In this document: positions 1-6,169 of the stretch, piece by piece | How positions within the stretch are numbered: position 1 is the first letter of the stretch | Layout: each line of letters begins with the position of its first letter | Assembly (NCBI GenBank): GCA_964353355.1 | Contig: CAYGVT010000128.1 | Span: 1 to 12,455, forward strand | Reading direction: 5' to 3' | Source: CAYGVT01 sp964353355 | GTDB taxonomy: Archaea > Thermoplasmatota > DTKX01 > GCA-020343715 | Length of the DNA: 12,455 nucleotides | Position numbers and translations under genes: made by a program | Notes under the pieces: generated by a model | The model's database searches: none | Seen by the model: the letters and a program-made list of their open reading frames with translations, nothing else | What the model was told of the DNA's origin: nothing

Positions 1-1
1 C

Positions 2-1675
2 AAGGTCGCCATATGGATGCACAACCACTTCGAGTGGGTTGCGGCGTGGTTCGCCGTCTCCAAGATAGGCGCGGTCGTCGTGCCCATGGACACTTGGTAC
101 AAGCCCTCGGAGGCGGAGTACATCCTGGGCCACAGCGAGAGCGTCGCCGTCATCACCTCCGAGGAGACCGCGGGCATCGACTTCCTCTCCATGATAGACT
201 CCATCTCGCCGAGGCTCCCCCTCCTCGAGCACGTCATCGTCGTCGGGCGCGTCCCCCCGGCGCGCAGGGACCTCACGCCCTACCAGAGCCTGCTGCAGTG
301 GGGGCGCGACTGGAAGGACTCCATCACCTTCCTGGACGCCATCAAGAGGAAGGGCGTCGACGACGTGGCGTTCATCCTGTACACCTCCGGCACCACCGGC
401 AAGCCCAAGGGCGCGATGCTCACGCACCGCAACATCGTCTCCAACGCCATCGAGGTCGACTTGGTGCTGCGCATCACGCGCGACGACCGCATCCTCATCC
501 CTGTCCCGTTCTCGCACTGCTTCGGCTCGGTGCTGGGCATCACGCTCGCGGCCGTGAACGCCGCGAGCATCGTGCCCATGCTCTACTTCGAGCCCGAGGA
601 GGCGCTCAAGACCATCGAGCGCGAGCACATCACCATCAGCCACGGCGTCCCCACGATGTTCATCCGCATGCTCGACGTGCTCAAGCACCGCAAGTACGAC
701 ACCGCGACCCTGCGCACCGGCATCGTCGCGGGCGCACCCTGCCCGCAGGAGGTCATGGAGGGCGTGAGGGACGTCATGGGCGCGAACATCTCCAACGCCT
801 ACGGCGAGACCGAGGCGAGCCCCATAATAACCGCCACGCGGTTCGACGACCCGATGGTCAAGCGATTGACCACCGTGGGCAGGCCCCTCCCAGGGCTCGA
901 GGTTCGCATCGCGGACAATGACAACCGAACGCTCGGCGTAGGAGGGGTCGGGGAGCTTTGCGCGCGCGGCATCAACATCATGCGGGGCTACTTCAAGGAC
1001 CCGATGGCCACCTCGGCCACCATCGACAAGGACGGATGGCTGCACACGGGCGACCTGGCCAAGGTCGACGAGGACGGCTACTACTACATCGTCGGCCGCA
1101 AGAAGGACATGGTCATCGTGGGCGGGTTCAACGTCTACCCGGTCGAGATCGAGGCCTTCATCATCGAGCACCCGGCCGTGATGGACGTGTCCGTCGTCGG
1201 TGTGCCCGACAGGGACCTCGGGGAGCTCGTGGCCGCGGCCATCCACGTCCAGCCCGGCAAGTCAGTCACGGCCCAGGAGGTCGTCGACTTCTGCTACGGC
1301 AAGATAGCCTCGGCCAAGGTGCCGAGATACGTGGCCCTGGGCCACGAGCTGCCCTACTCGGGCAGGGGCAAGGTCCAGAAGTACATCCTGCGCGAGCAGC
1401 TGGCCGAGATGGTCAAGGAGGGCGCCCTTGAGAAGCTTGTGCCCACGGCCGTCAAGCAGAGGAAGGGCAGCGAGGCCAAGGAGGAGCAGGGGCCGGCTAG
1501 GGCTCCAAAAGTCAAGGCCAGCAAGGCGCCCAAGGCGCCAAAGGTGCCCAAGGCGCCCAAAGCGCCCAAGGCGCCAAAGACGTCCAAGGGATCCAAGCCC
1601 TCAAAGGCACCCAAGGCCGCAAATGCATCCAAGGGGGCGAAGGCCAGGTCTGCGCCGAGGAAGAGGAGAGCCTGA
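2..1675 (+). CDS. AMP-forming long-chain acyl-CoA synthetase (5' partial) with Lys/Ala/Pro-rich tail
   Basis: The gene is cut by the window's left edge; the open frame runs from base 2, and the Met at base 17 is probably internal because a full ligase would have some tens of residues more. It belongs to the ANL superfamily, which activates a carboxylate with ATP to an acyl-adenylate and transfers it to CoA. Numbering from the Met at base 17, the P-loop YTSGTTGKPKG is at 122-132, YGETE at 262-266, GWLHTGDLA at 340-348 and the hinge region GRKKDMVIVGGFNVYPVEIE at 360-379. The C-terminal catalytic lysine is probably K452 in GRGKVQK. The catalytic part ends near residue 475. About 70 further residues (roughly 480-552) are rich in Lys, Ala, Pro and Ser, with KAP triplets and a basic RKRRA end, unlike normal family members. 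Long- or medium-chain fatty acid is the likeliest substrate but cannot be read from sequence. Family call is firm; substrate is uncertain. Confidence 0.93.
   Translation, partial: KVAIWMHNHFEWVAAWFAVSKIGAVVVPMDTWYKPSEAEYILGHSESVAVITSEETAGIDFLSMIDSISPRLPLLEHVIVVGRVPPARRDLTPYQSLLQWGRDWKDSITFLDAIKRKGVDDVAFILYTSGTTGKPKGAMLTHRNIVSNAIEVDLVLRITRDDRILIPVPFSHCFGSVLGITLAAVNAASIVPMLYFEPEEALKTIEREHITISHGVPTMFIRMLDVLKHRKYDTATLRTGIVAGAPCPQEVMEGVRDVMGANISNAYGETEASPIITATRFDDPMVKRLTTVGRPLPGLEVRIADNDNRTLGVGGVGELCARGINIMRGYFKDPMATSATIDKDGWLHTGDLAKVDEDGYYYIVGRKKDMVIVGGFNVYPVEIEAFIIEHPAVMDVSVVGVPDRDLGELVAAAIHVQPGKSVTAQEVVDFCYGKIASAKVPRYVALGHELPYSGRGKVQKYILREQLAEMVKEGALEKLVPTAVKQRKGSEAKEEQGPARAPKVKASKAPKAPKVPKAPKAPKAPKTSKGSKPSKAPKAANASKGAKARSAPRKRRA
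1523..1576 (+). repeat. Six tandem 9-bp repeats encoding Lys-Ala-Pro
   Basis: Six consecutive 9-mers follow the pattern AAGGCGCCC, with variants ending in CCA, one AAGGTGCCC and one AAAGCGCCC. They sit in frame in the acyl-CoA synthetase gene and encode KAP-KAP-KVP-KAP-KAP-KAP. Variation is mainly at third codon positions, so the amino-acid pattern looks kept while the DNA drifts. Looser Lys-Ala/Ser/Pro triplets continue to about base 1668. Confidence 0.9.
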
Positions 1676-1724
1676 ACGGCCAACGTAGAAATACCCCCGC
1701 GCCCAATGGCGAGCTGGTAGGGCA

Positions 1725-2210
1725 ATGGCTGTCGAAGGCCGCGACCTGCTGTACATAGTGCTCTCACGGCTGGAGGGCTCGCTCCTCGCGGGAGACGCGC
1801 TCAGCCGCCGCGCGCTGCAGGACATCGTGTGCATCGCCCAGGCGTGGGGGCTGCCGCTCGGATACGAGTTCACGTTCTCCCTGAAGGGGCCGCAGTCCAA
1901 CGGGCTACTGCCCGACATCATGGAGCTGCAGTCCAGGACGGGCACGTACGCCAGGCGTGCGAGGGGTCTGAGGGTGGGGCGCGACCTCTCGAGGGCGCTC
2001 GATTCTCTGGGGGCATTCGTGGGCCCCCTGAGGGAGGACCGCAGGCGGCTGCACCTGGTGTCGTCCGTCATGTTCCTCGGGGGGCAGATGGGGCTCACGC
2101 GCAGGAAGATAGTGGAGCACTTCCGCAGGTACGCCCCGGAGTACTTCCCCTTCGAGATAGCAGAGGTCATCGAGCTCGTCAACGAGAGGACGCCTTTGCG
2201 GATCGCTTGA
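1725..2210 (+). CDS. YwgA-like small protein, function unknown
   Basis: This 161-residue soluble protein has no signal peptide or membrane helix. Its N-terminal half (LQDIVCIAQAWGLPLGYEF, then FSLKGPQSNGLLPDIMELQ, about residues 31-68) resembles the YwgA/DUF4065-like pattern: an LQK-like helix, an aromatic strand, GPxS and a following helix. The C-terminal part (LHLVSSVMFL to FPFEIAEVIELV, about 115-156) fits the second helical half of such proteins. These are winged-helix-like proteins with no settled biochemical role, though some relatives are linked to phage or toxin-antitoxin contexts. The start is 49 bases after the ligase stop; a weak TATA-like GAAATAC at 1688-1694 could give it its own near-leaderless transcript, or it may be read from the ligase transcript. 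Its last 32 bases overlap the 3' end of the convergent propeller gene. The family assignment rests on pattern memory only. Confidence 0.72.
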   Translation: MAVEGRDLLYIVLSRLEGSLLAGDALSRRALQDIVCIAQAWGLPLGYEFTFSLKGPQSNGLLPDIMELQSRTGTYARRARGLRVGRDLSRALDSLGAFVGPLREDRRRLHLVSSVMFLGGQMGLTRRKIVEHFRRYAPEYFPFEIAEVIELVNERTPLRIA

Positions 2211-5076
2211 CCGTTCTCGCAGGCCGTCGGACGCGACGGGCTCGCGCAGCGACGATGACGACGGCCGTGACGACCGCGACGGCCATCGCAATGACTAGCC
2301 AGTTCTGGCCGATCCTCTCCATGAGGCCGACCCCGGAGCCCTGGCCACCGCCATCCACATCCACGGTCACGTTGAGGAACGCGATCGGGGACGTCGAGCC
2401 CAGCGCGTGCGCCCGCGCCCTCAGCGTGTGGTAGCCATCGTCGAGCGCATACGCGTCCAGCTCGAACGACCACGACCCAGCCCCGTCCGCGCGGGCCCAC
2501 GCGTTGTTGTCCACGCGGTACTCCACGTACTCGACGGAGCCCGCGGAGTAGGACGCTACGCCCCGCACGGTGACGCTCTCATGGTCCAGGGCCGCGCCCT
2601 CTGCCGGGCTCGTGAACGCCACCACCCACGTACCATCAGCGGGTAGCACGTCCAGGTCGACGGTCGCGGGCTCTGACCACAGGCCCCGGTCGTCCTGGAC
2701 CTTGTAGATGATGGTGTGGGACCCCACCCGCAGGCGGTCGACGATGATGTCGGGGGCATCGCCCAGGTGGCCGTCGAGCGAGGAGTTCCACGAGTGGGCC
2801 GCGATGCGGGCCCCCTCGGCAGCGGCCCCGTGGCCGTGCATGCCCACGCTCTCGCCCGCGCGGGCCGGGGTCGGCGAGACACCCTCGATGAACGCCTGCG
2901 GCCGGTAGCCCTGCGTCGTGATCCTGACCATTGCGGTTGCCAGGTTCGAGGATATCGTGCCGCGGTCGTCCTTGACGGTGAGCTGGGCGAGGAGGTCGCC
3001 CTGGACCTGGTAGGCGTGCGTCGAGCGGGAGGAGCGCTGCCACCCGGAATCGATGCCGTCGCCGTACTCGAAGAGGTAGAGCTCCACCATGGTGTCGTCG
3101 GTAGATGCCGAGCCGTCGAACGAGACCTCGAGGCCCGGCGGGGCGGTCGTCGGCTCCACCATGAGCCTGGCGGTCGGGGCCCTGTTGGCGCCACCGACGT
3201 TGGCAGATGCGCACGCCAGGTCGTTGCTGGGGTCGGTGTCGGGCGGCCGCACCTCGACGAGGTCGGCCAGCACCTCGTAGGTGCCCTCCACCATCGGCTG
3301 CCATACGGTCTCGGCCGTCCTCGTCTCGCCCGGGGCGACGGGACCCACGACGTTCACGTCCGCGCCCAACGGGCCCTGGCCCGTGACGGAGAACCGCACC
3401 TTCGCGGAGGAGATGTCGCGGTCGCCCACGTTGGCGACCGTGGCCGTGAGCCTCACGACCTCGCCCGCGGCGGGGCCCTGGGGGTCGAGCGCGAGGGAGA
3501 CGGCGGCGTCGACCATGGACTCGGGCTGCACGACGCGCACGCGCCGGTCCACGGCCGAAGTCGCGACCCTCACGTACTCCGTCTCACCCGGCCACCTCAC
3601 GGACACTTCGACCTCGCCGTCGTAGCCGCCAAGTCCGAAGTGCGCCGCGAGCATGTTCTGCGACGTGGTCCCGCGGCCGCCCTGGACGTCACGGACCATC
3701 GACAGCGGGCCCGCGACGACGCGCACGCGCGCGCCGATGGCCGCGCGGTTGCTGCTCGTGCCCGCGAGCTCGACCTCCAGCCAGTGGTTGTCGTTGCCGC
3801 CGTTGCGCAGCAGCCTGAAGCCAGAGCCCGAGCCCACCGCGAGGTCCAGGTCCCCGTCGTGGTCGTAGTCGCACCACGCGCAGCCCCAGCCGTTGTTGAC
3901 CGAGGCGCGCGCCTCCGCCGTCGCATCAGAGAACCGGTCGCGCCCGTCGTTGCGGAAGAGCCGCGAGTACCGGCCATCGTACACCGCCGTGAAGAAGAGG
4001 TCCAGGTCCCCGTCGTTGTCGAAGTCTCCCCAGGCCGGGTCCGAGGAGGTCTCGCAGTAGTCTATGCCCGAGCCGTAGAACCTCTCCATGAAGGTGCCGT
4101 CGCCCTGGTTGCGCAACAGCATCGACTTGTCCGAGAACATGATGAACCGCGGGTGTGCCAGGTTGGACACGTAGAGGTCCATCCAGCCGTCGTTGTCGTA
4201 GTCCCCGAAGTCCGAGGCGATGCTGTGCCCGTACCGCGCCTCGGAGCCCGGCACGGTCTCTGCCGCGTAGCCCTCCGCGCCGGCCTGCCTCGCGATGTTG
4301 GTGAACGTGCCGTTCCCCTCGTTGCGCCAGAGCAGGTTGGGGTCGAGGCGGTAGTTCGACACGTAGATGTCCTGGTCGCCGTCGTCGTCGTAGTCAGACC
4401 ACACCACGCCGCGGCCGCAGTAGGGCTCGCCCTGGAGCTCGACGCCCGCCACCGCGGACGCGTTCGTGAACCGCCCGTTGCCCTCGTTGTGGTAGAGCAC
4501 GTCGGGCGTGCCGATGCCGTAGGTGTCGCCCTCCTGGCGCCAGTTCTCGTAGTTGGCCACGTAGAGGTCCACGAACCCGTCGTCGTCGTAGTCGCCCCAG
4601 GCCGCGCCCTCGGTCGGGAGGTAGTCGTGGATCTCCCCCGACATCTCGGACACGTCCGTGAAATGCCCCTTGCCGTCGTTGCGCCACAGCACGTCGTGCA
4701 CGGTGAAGCTGTTCACGGTCGCGTAGATGTCCAGGTCGCCGTCGTTGTCGTAGTCGGCCCAGACCCCCCCGTTCGAGGGGACGGTGGAGATGCCCGCGGC
4801 GGCCGTCACGTCCGTGAACGTGCCGTCGCGGTCGTTGCGGAACAGGGTGTTGCCGTTGAGCAGCAGGTCCTCGAACCCGTCGGCGTCATAGTCGCCCCAG
4901 GCCACGCGCGCCCACCCCCTGTCGGGGAAGCCGGCCGAGGCCGTCACGTTCTCGAACTGCGCGGGCTCGTTGGCCAGGGGCGCGCCTGCCGGCTCGCCGG
5001 GGACCGTCGCGGCCGGGAGCAGCGACGCCAAGGCGATGAGCACCGCCAGGGCGCGCCTGAGGTGGTTCGGGGGCAA
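2179..5076 (-). CDS. Membrane-anchored surface protein: 7-repeat FG-GAP/VCBS propeller, ASPIC/UnbV, CARDB, PKD and Ig-like domains
   Basis: The 965-residue protein begins with a signal peptide (basic MPPNHLRR, hydrophobic AVLIALASLL, likely cleavage near A23). Seven Ca-binding loops of the form DxDxDGxxD lie at 62-70, 108-116, 162-170, 228-236, 292-300, 351-359 and 403-411, each preceded by W/F-x-DYD-like residues and spaced about 45-65 apart, as expected for a seven-bladed FG-GAP propeller. An ASPIC/UnbV domain follows (about 430-515), then a CARDB-like domain (about 520-628), a PKD domain (about 632-718), a second PKD/Ig-like domain (about 724-812) and a last Ig-like domain (about 814-908). 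One membrane helix (about 926-944) and a basic tail RRVRRPARTVKRSAKASSR complete it, so the ectodomain should face outside. The start is TTG; no upstream in-frame ATG or GTG was found, and this start keeps the signal peptide intact. A TATA-like GAAATAC on this strand at 5105-5099 is about 26 bases upstream, suggesting a leaderless transcript. Adhesion or polymer/ligand binding is likely; the ligand is unknown. Confidence 0.93.
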   Translation of the reverse strand: MPPNHLRRALAVLIALASLLPAATVPGEPAGAPLANEPAQFENVTASAGFPDRGWARVAWGDYDADGFEDLLLNGNTLFRNDRDGTFTDVTAAAGISTVPSNGGVWADYDNDGDLDIYATVNSFTVHDVLWRNDGKGHFTDVSEMSGEIHDYLPTEGAAWGDYDDDGFVDLYVANYENWRQEGDTYGIGTPDVLYHNEGNGRFTNASAVAGVELQGEPYCGRGVVWSDYDDDGDQDIYVSNYRLDPNLLWRNEGNGTFTNIARQAGAEGYAAETVPGSEARYGHSIASDFGDYDNDGWMDLYVSNLAHPRFIMFSDKSMLLRNQGDGTFMERFYGSGIDYCETSSDPAWGDFDNDGDLDLFFTAVYDGRYSRLFRNDGRDRFSDATAEARASVNNGWGCAWCDYDHDGDLDLAVGSGSGFRLLRNGGNDNHWLEVELAGTSSNRAAIGARVRVVAGPLSMVRDVQGGRGTTSQNMLAAHFGLGGYDGEVEVSVRWPGETEYVRVATSAVDRRVRVVQPESMVDAAVSLALDPQGPAAGEVVRLTATVANVGDRDISSAKVRFSVTGQGPLGADVNVVGPVAPGETRTAETVWQPMVEGTYEVLADLVEVRPPDTDPSNDLACASANVGGANRAPTARLMVEPTTAPPGLEVSFDGSASTDDTMVELYLFEYGDGIDSGWQRSSRSTHAYQVQGDLLAQLTVKDDRGTISSNLATAMVRITTQGYRPQAFIEGVSPTPARAGESVGMHGHGAAAEGARIAAHSWNSSLDGHLGDAPDIIVDRLRVGSHTIIYKVQDDRGLWSEPATVDLDVLPADGTWVVAFTSPAEGAALDHESVTVRGVASYSAGSVEYVEYRVDNNAWARADGAGSWSFELDAYALDDGYHTLRARAHALGSTSPIAFLNVTVDVDGGGQGSGVGLMERIGQNWLVIAMAVAVVTAVVIVAARARRVRRPARTVKRSAKASSR

Positions 5077-5098
5077 CGTCCAGGTGATGTGCCAGGCC

Positions 5099-5105
5099 GT
5101 ATTTC
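5099..5105 (-). promoter_or_regulatory. Possible TATA box for the propeller surface protein
   Basis: On the minus strand the GAAATAC sequence lies about 26 bases before the TTG start, the usual archaeal TATA-to-start distance for a leaderless mRNA. No ribosome site precedes the TTG, which agrees with leaderless expression. The match to TTTAWATA is only partial. Confidence 0.35.
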
Positions 5106-5151
5106 CATGTGACGGTTGAGGTGCCCCGGGGGCGCGGCGGTGACCACGCCA

Positions 5152-5167
5152 TGGCCACTTGTGGCCA
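5152..5167. promoter_or_regulatory. Perfect inverted repeat TGGCCAC-TT-GTGGCCA, candidate operator
   Basis: Two 7-base arms are exactly complementary with a 2-base spacer, and a further palindrome GTGGCCAC overlaps the right arm (5161-5168). It sits about 75 bases before the surface-protein start, upstream of the promoters on both sides, a suitable place for a dimeric regulator. No binding protein can be named. Confidence 0.4.
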
Positions 5168-5205
5168 CCGGCCCTATATGGGATGGTCGACCTCGTGAGG
5201 GGTGT

Positions 5206-5229
5206 GCGTGCGCGAAAGGAGGCGCACGC
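5206..5229 (+). other. Hairpin with 8-bp perfect stem and purine loop
   Basis: GCGTGCGC (5206-5213) pairs exactly with GCGCACGC (5222-5229) around the loop GAAAGGAG. The loop resembles a Shine-Dalgarno sequence. A TATA-like CTATAT at 5174-5179 would place a transcript start near 5202, so the hairpin would be at the 5' end of that RNA. It could be a leader structure of the ABC operon or part of a small RNA ending in the T-run at 5348-5353. High GC makes chance stems common, so this is tentative. Confidence 0.35.
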
Positions 5230-5347
5230 CCAAGGACCTGGACAGGACCTCTGACAGGAAGGGATGGTTGGATGATGCGAATCGATGGCAGACCAGCGGA
5301 TGCGATGGATACCAGGGCACTTTCTGTAGAACGTTTCTTCCTATACC

Positions 5348-5356
5348 TTTTTTATA
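5348..5356 (+). promoter_or_regulatory. TATA box of the ABC transporter operon
   Basis: TTTTTTATA stands in an AT-rich patch within otherwise GC-rich DNA and fits the archaeal TTTAWATA box. It predicts transcription from about 5380, giving a leader of about 35 bases before the ATPase ATG at 5415. A GGGGGTGGTG stretch at 5401-5410 would be the ribosome site. Confidence 0.6.
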
Positions 5357-5414
5357 CCAGAAAACAAGTGTTAAGGACAGACCTCCTCGGTGCTTCTGAG
5401 GGGGGTGGTGTCAG

Positions 5415-6146
5415 ATGGCAATAGTGGAAGCCAGGCAAGTGGTGAAGACGTACGAGACCGGAAAGGTCACGGTCCAGGCCCTGCGGGGCGTGGACCTCAC
5501 GGTCGAGCGCGGCGAGATGGTCGCCGTCATGGGCCCCTCGGGCTGCGGGAAGACGACGCTGCTGAACTGCCTCTCGGGAATCGACGAGATAACCCGGGGC
5601 GAGGTCCTCATCGAGGGCAGGGACCTGACTGGGATGTCCGACGCGGAGCGGACGGACCACCGCGCCCGGCGCATGGGCTTCATCTTCCAGGCGTACAACC
5701 TCCTGCCCGTCCTCACCGCGGTCGAGAACGTGGAGCTGCCCCTGCTCGTGACCGGCCAGCGCAACGGTGCGGCCCGGGCCAGGGCGCTGCGCGCGCTCCG
5801 CCTCGTCGGCCTGGAGGAGTGGGCGGCGCACAAGCCCCCCGAGCTCTCGGGCGGCCAGCAGCAGCGCGTGACCATCGCGCGCGCCCTGGTCAACGACCCC
5901 GCCATCGTCTGGGCTGACGAGCCCACGGGCAACCTGGACTCGGAGAACTCGATGCAGGTGATGGCGCTCCTCACCCAGCTAAACGAGGAGCTGGGCCAGA
6001 CCTACGTCATCGTGACCCACGACCAGCGCGTGGGCGACCTCGCCCACCGCGTGGTGCGCATGGAGAGCGGGGCCATCGCCGAGGTCCATCACAACGGCCA
6101 CGGCCGCGACGCGCTCAAGGCCGCGGCCACGAGGGTCGTGGCGTGA
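5415..6146 (+). CDS. ABC transporter ATP-binding protein, MacB/LolD type
   Basis: This 243-residue cytoplasmic ATPase drives the FtsX-like permease encoded next. All nucleotide-binding motifs are intact: Walker A GPSGCGKT (40-47), Q-loop Q92, signature LSGGQQQR (144-151), Walker B IVWADEP (164-170) and switch histidine H202 in THD. The set GIDEITRGEVLIEG, FQAYNLLPVLTAVENVELPL and DEPTGNLDS is typical of the MacB/LolD/FtsE-like subfamily that pairs with FtsX-fold permeases. Length is close to the usual 220-250, with a short extra tail containing HHNGHG. The ATG is preceded by GGTGGTG. It is the first gene of a two-gene operon; a GTG of the permease frame overlaps its stop, so translation is probably coupled. 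The substrate may be lipid, lipoprotein, peptide or drug; sequence does not decide. Confidence 0.95.
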   Translation: MAIVEARQVVKTYETGKVTVQALRGVDLTVERGEMVAVMGPSGCGKTTLLNCLSGIDEITRGEVLIEGRDLTGMSDAERTDHRARRMGFIFQAYNLLPVLTAVENVELPLLVTGQRNGAARARALRALRLVGLEEWAAHKPPELSGGQQQRVTIARALVNDPAIVWADEPTGNLDSENSMQVMALLTQLNEELGQTYVIVTHDQRVGDLAHRVVRMESGAIAEVHHNGHGRDALKAAATRVVA

Positions 6147-6169
6147 GGTGGAGGGAGGGGGTGGACGGC

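Larger units (their letters stand above)
5077..5414. other. Divergent intergenic region without a convincing gene
   Basis: This 338-base gap separates the minus-strand surface-protein gene from the plus-strand ABC operon. It holds promoter elements for both, an inverted repeat at 5152-5167, a TATA-like CTATAT at 5174-5179 and a hairpin at 5206-5229. A distinctly AT-rich patch runs from about 5325 to 5375. Open frames here are short and look like chance: one from about 5271 to 5424 (50 residues) runs through the TATA box of the ABC operon and overlaps its start. I see no tRNA-like fold. Confidence 0.6.

Noticed and set aside
2716..5112. A 798-codon plus-strand open frame opposite the surface-protein gene
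   Set aside because: Its product is a monotonous Val/Arg/Ala/His-rich sequence with no domain, as expected from the antisense of a GC-rich gene rich in Asp and Gly codons. The minus-strand product has clear domains.
5271..5424. A 50-codon frame starting at a tandem ATG before the ABC ATPase
   Set aside because: It runs through the presumed TATA box at 5348-5356, overlaps the ATPase start in another frame and shows no recognisable domain. It cannot be fully excluded.
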